A DNA stretch of 64,000 bases from Cheiracanthium punctorium (Eukaryota; Arthropoda; Arachnida; Araneae; Cheiracanthiidae): the NCBI GenBank assembly GCA_038373885.1, contig JAWZYV010019586.1:248001-312000 (forward strand), given 5' to 3'. The notes under the pieces are model-generated. The model was given only the letters and a program-made list of their open reading frames with translations. It was not told the origin of the DNA and searched no databases. Both the position numbers and the translations under genes were made by a program. Shown piece after piece: positions 13,193 to 25,081 of this stretch. Within the stretch, counting starts at the first letter, position 1; every line of letters starts with the position of its first letter.

Positions 13193-13284
13193 AATCTACT
13201 TTTTTTGGTTACTTTTGTATCTTTAAGGAGAGGAAAAAACCTTTAATTTTTAAAATTGCATGACAAACTTGAATTTCTCTGAGT

Positions 13285-13457
13285 CAGGGGCGTAGCCAGA
13301 AATTTTTCATAGGGGGGATTACGACTACTACAACTCATATATATGTATACGTGTGTGTGATAATGTAACGAAGAATATACATTTTGTATGGCAAAAAATT
13401 CCTCATTTGGGGGGGGGTGTTATGACCCCCCTAACCCCCCCCTTGGCTACGCCCCTG
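13285..13457 (+). mobile_element. hAT-type MITE, family A, copy 2
   Basis: Terminal repeats are CAGGGGCGTAGCCAGAAATT and the inverse (TTGGCTACGCCCCTG). A perfect 8-bp duplication CTCTGAGT lies at 13277-13284 and 13458-13465. The interior carries G- and C-runs bordering a conserved core (ACGACTACTACAACTCATAT ... ACATTTTGTATGGCAAAAAA). It has no coding capacity. Confidence 0.92.
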
Positions 13458-13465
13458 CTCTGAGT

Positions 13466-16400
13466 ACATAATATTTATTAATTCATTTATTCACAGCTTT
13501 AGGAAGTGGCATGGGGTACGGCGTAGAAAGGCTAAGCAATTTTATTTACAAAATACTTTCCCCCGTTTCATAGACATGGAAATATTATCAGACAGGAGTT
13601 TGCAGCAAAATTTAGACTAATTGAGCAGATAATTTAAAATTCTTTTCATTGGAAATTATTAAAACAAGTTGAAACATTTAAAATTTTAGATTTTCAAAGC
13701 AAAGTTCAACGGGCACATTTTTTTCCACAAAATTTCGTTGCATAACTTTAAGCAATAAAATGTATTTGTTAAAAGCACATACTAAATTTAAATATAAAGT
13801 CCACTACCCGCGTGATTTCCTGGATAATAAATAACCTAAAGAATCACCACACACCGTTTTAATATTTATCCAGCCCCTGCAATCGAGCACTAAGTTAGCT
13901 ACACGCGATTCACAGCAAAGCACTTGTGGTTTCATCTGACACTAGGGGCTCTCGGTAGGGGGGGGAAACACCACCCTTCATCCAGACCCACATCTACAAG
14001 AGTCTAGGAACGAGGGAAGAAAAAAAAATTAAAAAAAATACAAAGGGCAATACACCATGAATCCATCTAAGGGTCAGGGTCGGCGATGGAAAGTTACATT
14101 GGCACTGCTAACCTCATTGTAAAGACGTTAAAAGCTACTTTCTCGCTAATTTTTTGCAGGAAGAATATCATAGAGTGCTACTTTTATGAAAATTTGCTCT
14201 GGTGCTTCTTTTTCCTTTTCCTATTTTTCTTTTCTCTCTTAATTTTGATCACGGGGAGGTCCCTGTCATCGCGCGTCTAGTTTTTTTCCCCCCCCTTAGC
14301 GGAAAATTATAGGGAAAAAAAAAAGATGATTCAGCTCTGACTGCTGATTAACATTGCCCAGATATATGTTATTAAAGCTTTTAAAATGTGATAAGAGAGA
14401 TCTTTTTACACCCCCCCCCTCACGAAAGAATGTGAAAAAAGAACAGCGAACTTGTCTCAGAAGGATTGATCAGCCTCAAGTACTGGTTGTCGATACACTT
14501 GTACCCTTTTACTTTCTTTTGGTATGCTAAAATACATGAAGTAAATAAAATTTTAATGTCTCGCAACAGCGGGTTTTTTTTCCAGCAATGACAGCAGTCA
14601 AATTTAAATTCTTATAGCAAAAAATGTAACTTTTCTCAAGGGAAATTCGTTCAAAATATGAATTATAAATTATAAAAATTCTGAAGCTTCAATTAGGATC
14701 AGTTATAAATACTGCGTTTGAATTTGTCTCGTAATAAAGCTGCCATTATAATTTACATAATAATAACATTTTAGTCATAACTTATCGATTTCTAATATCG
14801 ATTCAGCATTCTTGACACACGAAAATAAAATATGAATAAAGTTTATCAATAATAGCTAACAGAATTTTTAGACTAAAAATTGCGATTATTCTTTAGCTAA
14901 ATTTTCTCAAACGATATTATAACCTATTTTCGATACTAAGAGTTAATCAGTAAAATTTTAAAAATACTATCAAACTGTAGATAGTACTCAGAATACCTTT
15001 CCCTGCTTCAAGAAAAAAAAAAAAAAAAAAAAAAGGGCTTGTTTTTATTTACTAACTTAAGTTTTATGAATGCAGATAAAATGCTGATTATTGCTAAATT
15101 ATGATTAATTTATGATATTTACTTATTTTACTCGTCAGAGAAAATTTAAATTATAGTTTAAAACATTTCCATTTACTTACTTTTCTATTCCTTTTACGAA
15201 GTATCACTAACTTAATTTGCAAGACAGTTTAATTTATTATCATTATTTTACAATTATGATTGCTTTTAAATTAGAGTCAAAGAATCCCTAAAAATGGTAA
15301 AATATACAATGAATTACTTTAATCTACAGTTCGTAACTTAAGTCTAAAACTGTCACAATATCGATTTATTAGTCATAATTATCGATTTGTTAATATTGGT
15401 TAAAATTCACACATCTCAATCCCTCATTCTAGGTTTTACTTTGATTGGCATTCAGAAAGCTTCCTTTAGAAAAATCTTTCAGATACAAAGATATGCATTT
15501 CAAAGCACGGAAAAATATGCACCTAAAGAACTGTTTAAATGCATAATTAGACTGCAGATATACTACGTAATGTTTCATTCTATTGAAAATAATCATACGA
15601 ACTTAAACGTGTCGAATGATTTGATTTATACATATAAAATAAAAATACTGCAGTCGGCATTTTAAATGACAGACCGCTACAACTGCATGTCTGTCAATAA
15701 AACAAAAGACAGTCGAAATAGACTGACCATATTAATAAAAAACAATCTGGTCTTCCCTGATGCTTTTTATTCATCAGTGGTAGGGTTGCCAGAAACGTTT
15801 TCACAATTCACGTTTGGAGAAATGTTTTAATGCTTTCCACGGAGTGAAAAGGAGACACTAGTGAATTGCTACTCACCGTTTTTAAGCTTTTAGTACCCGA
15901 ATTTGAAGTATATAAGAAATAGAATAAAAACTTACAGCTTCTGTACATTTCAATATTGCAACCAGGGCACACAAAAATAAAATGAACCTGAAAAAGAAAG
16001 CGGGATAAATGACTGCGAAATTTAAAACTTCAGCAACTGAGCAATGTTTTGCAATATTACAAAATAAATAAATAAATAAATAAAAATTCCCAATAAGGTT
16101 ATTTAACAGTGTTCAATTTACTTCTAAGTCAAAACATAAATTTAATAACAATAATAAGTTACACGGTAACGATCAGGATTTAAATATCCTTTTCTGTACC
16201 TTTCTTGCAACACTAAAGACTAACATTTTGATATACTTTTCGTAACGTGTGCTAAAGTTTAGACTTTCGATCAAAATTATAGTTATCGAACAATGCAATT
16301 TATAATGGAATCGTGTTTTTCAGAGATAATTGCATACTAAAATTATTTTTATCTTTATTTTATAAATATTATACTTGTCTTCTTTATTTTATTGATTTAT

Positions 16401-17512
16401 TATTACGATCATTATTACATATTTTATTGATTATGGTCTACCGCTTTCTTTATTTCTTATTATTATTATATTTAATCATAGGAAAAGTTTAAGCCTTCGG
16501 AAAATCTTATATATTTAATATAATACAAAATGTATGTGCCCTTTTTAAACATAAATTTTGTCCTGATTGTATCGAATTTTACCATTTTCGTTCTCCTGCA
16601 ATTTGTACACTTTGCCAAGCCTTGATATCTTAATGTGAAACAAACTGAAAAAAAAAAGAAATTTGATCCCGTTTGAAGGCTAAAATATAGCTATTTCCAA
16701 AGATTTCAAAATATATCTGACATGAACGCAGCCTCCCCTCTTACCAATAGAAAAAAAAAAAACGAAAGTTAACAAAGCTCCATATAAATTTCTGTCTTAA
16801 AATATAATTCTTAATAGCAGGAAAGCAATTCAGAAGAAATTTTAGTTCTGCCTCCTGAGATCATTTCCCCCCTTATGCACATGTAAGCGTATAGTCAAGA
16901 AATTTTTTCTCGATGGTAATAAAGATAAATAATGTTAATTTGAAAAATTTAGAGAGTTCTATCCGATATTGCATCTCGTCCAGGTTACGCTTTTGTGTAC
17001 ATACTCTTTAAATACTTCATTGATAAAACACAATGCCTTTTTATGCAACTGCTACAATCAAGTGATTTCTTCGAATTTCTTCGAAATACATTTTCTTAAT
17101 TTTCACGGCAGTAGAATAAGTATTTTACTTTGTACTATATTTTAATTAATTTGTAGACTTTTTGAGATAATAGTAATTTATTTATGATTGAAAAACTAAA
17201 CTTCACTTATAATTTTAACCTGATTTTTACTGATATAAAAGCAATGAAAAAGAGACGGTAAGGGTGAATTCAAACCAAAGGGAAAACAAGGAAAAAAAAA
17301 ACAAAAAAAAACAAGATCCTCTTCTGGAAAGTTCTTTTTTAGGACCCCCCCCCCTTTTGCTCTTTAGGCCTTCCCGTATCTCGAAGTCTAGGAGTTACCC
17401 TTACAGCACTGATTTGAACCTAAAAGGGAGAGGTTAACATGACCCAGCCTAAATTACGATAAATGCAAATTTATATATTATATTATAGAGAAGGGGGCGG
17501 AGTTGTTTTACC
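13466..17512. other. AT-rich DNA without recognised genes
   Basis: Contains a poly-A run (15013-15034), an AAAT microsatellite (16063-16085) and several poly-C/poly-G runs. The open frame at 15387-15665 has no recognisable domain and strongly A/T-biased codons, and is probably chance. A GAACCC-poor, stop-rich composition continues throughout. Confidence 0.45.
16063..16085. repeat. (AAAT)n microsatellite
   Basis: About five AAAT units. Confidence 0.85.
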
Positions 17513-17520
17513 CTTTACAT

Positions 17521-17716
17521 CCCATATGGGCAACCTCCGGGCCGCGGGCCGGATGTGGCCTGCCACATCTTTTGATCTGGCCAGCGAAATGTATAAAAGC
17601 CCCGTATAAAACACTTATAAACCATTCAAAATTTTGTATAAATCCCAATTATACGGCCCTTGACTTCGCTAACATCCAAAATTTGGCCCGCAACTTTTCA
17701 AAGGTTGCCCATACCT
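17521..17716. mobile_element. hAT-type MITE, family B, copy 1
   Basis: The left end CCCATATGGGCAACCT and right end AGGTTGCCCATACCTG form inverted repeats around a core containing GGGCCGCGGGCCGGATG. The flanks CTTTACAT (17513-17520) and CTTTATAT (17717-17724) match at 7 of 8 positions, as expected of a hAT duplication. An inverted relative is at 36061-36226. Confidence 0.82.
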
Positions 17717-18004
17717 GCTTTATATTTTATTTCCTTAATAAAAATTTTAATTTCACTTTCTTTCAATTCCAAAAATTCCTTAAGAAGAAAAATATTATTT
17801 ATCATGAATATAGAATTATTTATCATAAATATAGAATTTTTAAGAATTTTAAGACGAGAAAAATTTATTGATATGAATTGGGTTAATCACTATACAGAAA
17901 ACAGAAACCACTGAAAAGTGAAACCTGCGTTGAATATCTTACCTCCATCTCTCAAGGTGGCATCGAATCACAGTCCTACTGTCTTTTTCACGTTCACCGA
18001 CAGG

Positions 18005-18360
18005 TTTGCCGGAATCCGTCCGGCACTTCACCGAGATCATGACTTTTCACGTTTTTCGTCTGAGTAGCACCATCGGGAGACTTGGGTATCGAAGACCACG
18101 AAAACACCCTCTATCGATCCCGCCGAAAAAAGATCTTCAAAGATCGGCGGGGCCCCTCTCTCTCTCCTTTGCCTCTCGCACCCCCGAGACTGGACAAAGC
18201 GCCGAGTTTTTTGAAAGTTTTTAGGTGCGGTCTGCCAGCTCGGATAGTCTTCTAAATACAGTGCTCCTGCGCCAAAGCACGCTCTTTGCTCATCTCGCCT
18301 GCATTGCCAGGAGAACGTTAGCATCAGTGGGCGGGACCTCGCGCTACGTCATCTGACTCA
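18005..18360. promoter_or_regulatory. CpG-rich block upstream of a gene start
   Basis: This block is markedly richer in G+C and CpG than its surroundings and sits 0.8-1.2 kb before the coding start at 19176. Its right edge contains TACGTCA (CRE-like, 18345-18351) and TGACTCA (AP-1-like, 18354-18360), and an ETS-like ACCGGAAG follows at 18377-18384. Overlapping open frames on both strands (18006-18224 and 18037-18324) show no recognisable domain and are best explained by the low stop density of GC-rich DNA. A promoter-proximal island or non-coding 5' exon is the favoured reading, but an unrecognised exon cannot be excluded. Confidence 0.45.
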
Positions 18361-18719
18361 CTTATTTTTTTTTTTTACCGGAAGGCGGAGTGATCTGAAG
18401 TTCGAAGGTTTGGTTTTTGTTTGTTTATAATTAATATCGTTACGTTTTTTGACTGCGGAAGTGTTCTAGAAATCAACTATTTACCCCATCCTGTAGTTTA
18501 TTGAGCCCATCTTTGCATTTGAGATTGGAATATCAACAAACAGAAATCGAATTTGTTCCGAAAATCGCTATCATTTCCGCATCCAGATAATTTTTAAATT
18601 CGAAGGCGTATGGATTACATCCCCTTCACCCAAATGTCATCAGGCACTTTATTCCATAGTCACTCAGCACATTGAGCCTCAAATGTAAACAAAAACATTC
18701 CATGTGCTCTTGGACCGGA

Positions 18720-19175
18720 TCCATTGGCTAGGAGGAACGTCAGTCATCGCTTCCTTGGCCCCGCCCCACAGCTTTCATTTCGGGAGTATTTGGCGTTAGT
18801 GGAGGCCGCTGGCAGCGCGTTGAGGTTCCTATCGTACAAACATTCAGGACTGAGTTTAGGAGCCTCTCCCCGTAGAATCATCATCTTTTCCGATAAATAA
18901 TTTCGAAAGAAGCTCAATATTTTTTTCTCTTTCTTCCGGTCGATGTTTTACGTATGTGCTGAGTACCTGTCAATGCCTAACGGTTCAAACTGAATTTGTG
19001 TTTTTATTTTTCCTGTGCCCGGCGCTTTGGTGTGTTTTTTCTCCACAAGGAAGATCAGTGAAAGATGAGCCGGCGTCTTAAGGGATGCGAAGAATGCAGA
19101 AATTAGTAGTATGGTCGAGAGTGCAGTGAGGGGAAAAGAAGGTGTTTTTTCTTGTGGGGAAATTGCTCTGCGAAC
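18720..19175 (+). promoter_or_regulatory. Putative core promoter and 5' leader
   Basis: An inverted CCAAT motif (ATTGG, about 18723) is followed by TCAGT at 18740-18744, which resembles the arthropod initiator, and by a GC box (GGCCCCGCCCC). The leader carries short upstream ORFs. One of 13 codons (19065-19106) is in frame with the main start and closed by a tandem TAGTAG. Another of 22 codons (19111-19179) ends in a TGA that overlaps the main ATG. The transcription start itself cannot be fixed from sequence. Confidence 0.5.
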
Positions 19176-19179
19176 ATGA
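19111..19179 (+). other. Upstream ORF overlapping the main start codon
   Basis: This 22-codon frame begins ATGGTCGAGAG and ends ACA TGA. The stop shares bases with the main ATG (ATGA overlap), in a different frame. Such an arrangement would be expected to modulate initiation or permit reinitiation at the main start. Function is inference and only the geometry is seen. Confidence 0.5.
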
Positions 19180-19268
19180 AGGCAAATACATTTGGCACGG
19201 AGAGATGTTTGCTTTGCGTGTTTGTTATCTTCTACTTGGCTGCTGTAAAGAATCTCGCTGAAGCAAAG
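19176..19268 (+). CDS. First coding exon of a secreted or membrane protein gene (partial)
   Basis: The exon has 31 codons from ATG at 19176 to AAG at 19268. A consensus donor follows directly (AAG|GTATGC), giving a phase-0 intron. Unspliced, the frame would stop four codons later. The peptide has a charged start (MKANTFGTER), a hydrophobic core (CLLCVFVIFYLAAV, about residues 11-24) and a plausible signal-peptidase region (LAEA|K), so the product should enter the secretory pathway. The start choice is supported by in-frame TAGTAG at 19104-19109 with no other in-frame ATG between, and by A at -3. It sits downstream of a CpG-rich promoter-like region. The mature protein is unknown because no second exon was recognised in the remaining 44 kb, which would be intron 1 if the gene is real. 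A signal peptide alone in a phase-0 first exon, followed by a long intron, is common for animal receptors, adhesion molecules and secreted matrix proteins, but no family can be named. Confidence 0.68.
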
Positions 19269-20143
19269 GTATGCCATTAAATATTTTAGTTATCTCTTAC
19301 AATGAATTTTGACAGTTTTTCACACCATAACAACGATATTAAATAGAATTCATTCTTAAGCAAAAAAAGATTTGATAAGTGTTGACCTAAAAAACTTTTC
19401 GGACACAAAAGTAAATAATTTAAGTTTCTACACTGCTATTTTATCTTTATTATTATTGCTATATAATTTAAGTAATAATAATTCCCCGTTTTTCAATAAG
19501 TATAATTTTCAAAACCTAACGTCCGGAATGCTATGTATTGTTATGCTTTTGTCCCTAGAAAGAATTAAAAGAAAGTACTACGGTATGGTATTGCATATAT
19601 AAAATATTTTCAAATGAAAATAGGTGCATCCGGATTTCTAAAAAACCTGCTAATCGTGGCCAGCTAATCGTGGCATGCTAATCCTGGCAAAGCTATGTTT
19701 TTCGTTTATCTCTTTCCGTACTCTGGTACATAGCAATAAACCATTTTTAAATGTTTACGATTACTTATTCTTCAATCAGAGATGTTTAATAAAATGTTTT
19801 CTGCAATAGATATTGATTTGAGCATTAAGAAAAAAAGTCTTAGATAATGTTTAAGAAAAATAATCATTTATATATATTACACCATTTAAACGGAAATAAG
19901 TACAGTTTACAATAAACTAGAATTCATTTGATGTTATTTATATTTTAATAATATTTTGCAACAACAAATCTTTACTTATTTTGTTCCTTAAAAATATTTA
20001 AAGGTAAATTATTCAGTGTTTCAAATAATATCAAGTGTGAAAAAGTATGTCCATTGTAAATTGCGCAAAATAAATAGGTAAAATGATACACCTGTACTAC
20101 AATCGGTGCGTAAAAATTCACAGTTCTTCCTGATTATCCGCTG

Positions 20144-20291
20144 CAGGGACGTAGCGAGGAAAAAAATTCGGAGGGTGCCCAAACGGTGAAAGGGTAGAAT
20201 TTCTTACAAAATGCTTGATTTATTGACAATCAATTAACCGAAATTCAAAATTCCGGTGGATGCCCAGGCCTTACCCCCGGCTGCGTCCCTG
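20144..20291. mobile_element. hAT-type MITE, family C
   Basis: The ends CAGGGACGTAGCGAGG and CCCCCGGCTGCGTCCCTG are inverted repeats, and a perfect 8-bp duplication ATCCGCTG lies at 20136-20143 and 20292-20299. The terminal motif resembles family A but the interior differs. Confidence 0.88.
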
Positions 20292-20454
20292 ATCCGCTGA
20301 ATTCAAATCATTGCAAAAAAATTACAAGGAAAAAAAAAAAGTTTTCTTAATTTTTCGTTATTGTCAAGTAAAAGTTTGGCCGATCAAAATAAAATAATAT
20401 ATAAATAAGGGTTTTTAATCTTGTAGTAATGTAAAAAATCAAAAAGAGAAGTCA

Positions 20455-21006
20455 CAGGGTGTCTACCGCTCCGGAAAGTCTGGAAAAAGCCGGGAAATTG
20501 GAAAATGGGTCCGGAAAGTCTGGAAAAAACCGGGAAATTGGGTAATGGGTCCGGAAATTTCACCAAAAGATTCAATTTTTTTTTCGTGTTCTCTTTTTTT
20601 ACCCTTCCTCTTTAATTGTCAGACTGGAACCGAAAGCAACTGCAACGCATTTTTCGGACCGCGAAAGCATCAAGCGATGTGTTTGTATAAGGAGGGAAAA
20701 ATGGGGGCTCATTAATCGTGATGGGAGGGTAAAAGACAAATTATCTTACTTGGTAACTTATGGGTTAGGACCGTCTTTCCAAGAACAGTTAGTTAACTCT
20801 ATCATAACTTGCGACTACTTCTGTTTCTTTTAATTGCTGAAAGCTTAATCCTGTATTTCAAGAAGTTGTACAAAATATGTAAATATAAATACAAGGGAGA
20901 GGGCATTGTGAAATTCCCCAAAGTAAAATGCATTGGTCAGGAATTTTTTTCCCGGGACCTCCCAAAAGTCCGGAAATTGACTTTCGGAAATTTGGTAGAC
21001 ACCCTG
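20455..21006. mobile_element. TIR element with CAGGGTGTCTACC ends
   Basis: The left end CAGGGTGTCTACC matches the inverse of the right end (GGTAGACACCCTG) exactly. Subterminal GGTCCGGAAAGTCTGG motifs occur twice on the left (about 20471 and 20509) and related CCGGAAATTGACTTTCGG on the right. No convincing target duplication was found. Open frames at 20384-20575 and 20809-21051 lie in or across the element and have no recognisable domain. It is non-autonomous. Confidence 0.72.
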
Positions 21007-23381
21007 CAGTCAGTGATCGATTATTTAATGCCAATTTTGCAACAATTTTAACAGTTTGATATATAATAGCAAAATAAATGTGTTATGCATAATTAACACA
21101 AAAAAGTTCTTTTCTAGCAAAGTGAGAATTTAACATGCTGTAAGAAAACTTTATTCCTCCCTTCCCACCACCTTTTTTCGATAATTTTTTAAAAAAATTT
21201 TAGCTCCCTTTTGAACATATTAAATTGATCAATTCAAAGACTTCAAACCAGATATTTTTTTTTTTTTACTTTATATGTTTAAAAAATATTTTATAATTTA
21301 TTTTAGTGCTGTTGGTAAATATAAATAATTTAGTGTCTTAAGTTTCTAGGAATGCTGCGGGTTTCTCCTTTTTTTATTGGCATCAACCATGTTAATCTGT
21401 ACTTATAAATAATTTAAATATACATATTTGGTATTTAACTGTTTTTTTTTTCTTTCTTTTTCTCTCTTTCTATTCCTTCAATATTTGTTTTGACGAAAAT
21501 ATACCTTGTTTCCTATTACGATTACCTATATATCTTTGAGCATTTTTACATTTTTTTATTTTGTACGAGTCCACACCCACCTTTAAATAGCTTTATCTCT
21601 CTACTTCTCGCCCTTGAAATTCATAAACTCGGAATTATGAGATCCGCGATACAATAAAGTATTTAAGTATATTGTAATCGCAGTAGGTGGGCTTCGAAAG
21701 AAAGTCATGAATCTTTACTTCAGTGAGGGATATTCTAAGAACGAATAGCAAGGGAGCATCTACAAATTGACTCACGGGACAAGGGCAGAGAGTGTTTTCG
21801 CTTTTCTCTCTCTCCGACGTTGAATGTATTTCGAGTACACGCGGAAGTGTTTTTCTTTGCCTCTTTATTTCAAATTTAAATCAATTTCTGAATCTGTTGT
21901 ACCGTATCTAATTGTTTTTTCTTTTTTAATATATTGTACTACGTAAAACTTAGTGAATTTTTGAAAACCTACCGTATTGCAAAAAATGATTTTTTTTTTC
22001 CCTTTTAAATTTAACGCAATGCTTATAAACTCTAATAAATTTTCTGACTACATTATGCCGTATATATATACTCGCGTGGCAATCTATGGGTACTCTATGA
22101 TGTTTCCCGCCGACCTTTAATATTTTTTCTCTAATAAGCTTAATTATCAAAATAGATTGAAAAAAAACATATTTATTCTCCGTTCTCTTAAATAATTAGC
22201 AAGTAATGGCGCTTATATGTAATCTAAAAGTGAATTAATTTTCTAAATCTATTGAGCTGTAAAGAAATGTAAATTAATTTTCTGTTGACACTAACGTGTT
22301 GAATAAAAATTATTGAAGGATATATTCAAAAAGTATTTATTTTTATGTCTATTATAAGATACTTGATTTGGAATATAAGTCACTTTTATAAACAACAAAA
22401 GAAATACCAGTTCAACACAAAAAGTTTTGAGCACCTCCCAAAATCTATTCTCTAGCATTTATTTAATATATCTGAGTGTAAACCTTGGGCATCGCCCACT
22501 CTCTTGCATAATTTTATAAACTTAATATCAAAGATACTTTATTTCATCCACCTCTCAACAATAATACATAAATTTCATTTCTGTTTATTATAATTGTTCG
22601 TCCTTTTTCACTGTTTTAAGCTTTTAAAGTTACTTTAAAATTTCGTAGTGTTATTATTTTTCAATCTTAGTTGTTTTGCCAAGAAAGAGGAAAAATTCAC
22701 ATCATAACCATGGCGTTTAGAGTTTTTAAATGAGGTCTCTGGAATTCCTGTACTGTTAGTTTAGTGGTTCATTAGACAGTCGTTTTTCTGCACACATCTA
22801 GTTTTTATTGCATCGAAGGGGACTTTTTGCTCAACAAATTCATCATGCACATTTGTCGTTATATGTACGGCGATCAGCAGAACACTGATTATCAGAACAT
22901 GTAGGAACCGACCCTAGTTCGGATAACTAACTGGCAACTTAAGGTATGCTCACTAGACAAAATCGACTGGCAATGGTAATACAAGACAGACTTTTTATAT
23001 ATACTGCAGAATGAGCCTGTTAGAAAGGAGTAATCCTTAGCAAACGTAGGAAGAGAAGAGGTTAAATGATAAGGATAGGACAGAAATTCTGTCGTCTTGA
23101 AGTTGATTTCACATCACCCACTATTCCTAAATAGTTATTTTCTTCTTACTGCTCTCCACAATACTCTTATCAGAAAGAATGTTTCAATTTCACGTATTAA
23201 ATAAAGTAAGGAAAGAGAAATATATAGATTTCGGATAATTAAACAGTTCGGTTAATCGCAGTTCGGACAATCGGCGCTCAACATACATGAAAGACCCTTG
23301 TTGGCTGTGAGTGCGTTCAGTATAGGCGCCTAGACTGTTCGTCATAGCTGGACTTAACTCGGCACTCTGACTAAATAGCAC
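21007..23381. other. AT-rich DNA, nothing recognised
   Basis: No protein domain, RNA gene or bounded repeat was identified. Short frames at 21950-22150 and 23190-23393 look random. Confidence 0.45.
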
Positions 23382-24723
23382 CCCAGACAGCACAGCAAAC
23401 TTGCATCAAACTTGCAGCAAGCTTGATTTATCAAGTTAATAAGCTTTTATTAAGCTTGAAAATTTCAAGCGTATAAGCTTAATGCAAGCTTGAATCAAGT
23501 GTTCTAGTTTACACTTACCCAGCTTGCATTAAGCTTGACATTTCAAGCTTAATTTCAAGCTTAAAAAATTTTCCTAAAAAAAAAATTTCCTAAATACACG
23601 GGGCGCCGGTCGGTGAACTCGACCCACATATTTTACTTTGCCACGCATTTCCCCCCTCTACGCTGACATTTCAATTTAATTTAATCTGTTTCCCTCAAGT
23701 GTTCGTGGCTGGAATAGAACCCGGGGCCTTGGTTGGGAGTCGAGCTCGCTATCCGTTCAGCTACTAAGCTGATTGACAAGTTGATTGATAAGTGGGTGAT
23801 GTGTTATTTGTTTCTTTTATTTTTCCATGGGATGCATCAAAATTAAAATACTGTTATGTGTGATTTAGAGACTCTACTAATAGGGAAATAAACATAATAT
23901 AAACTTAAGAGCAGCACACGTTTTAAAACTTTCAGTATCGCAACACTCATGAGCAATACTGCTGGCCAAAATCGAGACAAACGACTGATTTTGAAATCAG
24001 TTTCGTAGTATAATTGTATTTTATTTTGAAGAATTTCCATATTTGGAAATATAGACTTACTCATCACAAATTTTGTGTTAAGTAATCTGAAATCAAAGAA
24101 ACAGATAGTTAAGCGTTACTTCGAAATGCTATATCACAGTTGCTAACATGTATGGAATACAAACACTTTAGTCATTTTTGTAAATATTTCTTAAAATAAC
24201 AAATAATTGAAAATTTTTGCTATTTCTTAACGCTAAAAATTCTCTTTACAAATGTGGTTAGTTATTTTCCTACATATTGGTATGCTATATCGATATAGAG
24301 CATTTCGAAGAATTAGAAATAAGTCTGAATTAATCTATACAAATGTAAATTTGAATTATTTTCACTGTTCATACTTTATAATTAAAAAAATTATTTAACT
24401 TCTGAATTTTTTTATCCTTTGTAATTTTATTTTAAAACTACAAAAGTGTAAGATGTAAGATTTTGGGGCCCTAAAATCTGTAGGCCCTGGGCAGTTGCCC
24501 TGTTTGCCCTGCCGGTAATATGGCACTGGTAATAAAATAAAACACATCTTTTACGAACTTTCAGCAAATTTGAGGACGCTAGACAATTAATGTCCATTCT
24601 TTTTCACAGATGGCGCCATCACTGCGCACTTTGAAAGCTAAAATCAAGCTAAAGCCAAGCTTGCATTAATACGTCAAATTCAAGGAAATGTCAAGCTTGA
24701 TTTAAGCTTATGTGCTGTCTGGG
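23382..24723. mobile_element. TIR element with AAGCTTG-rich ends
   Basis: CCCAGACAGCACA at the left end is repeated exactly inverted at the right end (TGTGCTGTCTGGG). The first ~190 bp and the last ~80 bp are packed with AAGCTTG/CAAGCTTA motifs: more than ten on the left and several on the right, including CAAGCTTGCATTAA. A tRNA-derived SINE is inserted near the left arm, and a hAT-like terminal remnant (GGGCCCTGGGCAGTTGCC) lies at about 24465-24525. No clear target duplication or transposase was seen, so the superfamily is unassigned. Confidence 0.65.
23590..23790 (-). mobile_element. tRNA-derived SINE
   Basis: On the minus strand an A-box-like TAGCTGAACGGATAGCGAG is followed by a B-box GGGTTCTATTCC about 40 bp later, matching RNA polymerase III internal promoter spacing. 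The tRNA-like head is at the high-coordinate end and an unrelated body continues toward 23590. It is not a functional tRNA: stem pairing is poor. Confidence 0.65.
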
Positions 24724-25081
24724 ACAAGAGACAGCTTTACTAAAAAATAAAATAATGGGATTATTTCTTTTACCTACTTTTCGACCATTTTCCACATATT
24801 TTATGTTCTGGCAAGTCAGTTTTCATCCGACAATTATATTTCTTTTATCATCTGAAAATCCAGAGATTGCTTTTCCTAATAAGCTCTGTTTTAGATTGTA
24901 TATAATTTTTAAGAAATTATTATTTTTAATCTCGACAGAAATTTTCAATTTTTAGCATATTTAATCTTTACTAACTGGGTACAAATTTATTTCTTAACAT
25001 ATTATTTTAAAAGTTGATGATTATCCGGAATTAAGATTTTACCCGTTATTATTATTATTATTATTCTATTAAAAATTATGT

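Noticed and set aside
15770..15800. TAGGGTTGCCAGAAACG, like a hAT terminus
   Set aside because: No inverted partner or 8-bp duplication was found nearby.
20384..20575. Frame with repeated FPDPLPNFPVFSRLSGPIFQ-like segments
   Set aside because: It arises from the subterminal GGTCCGGAAAGTCTGG repeats of the 20.46-kb TIR element.
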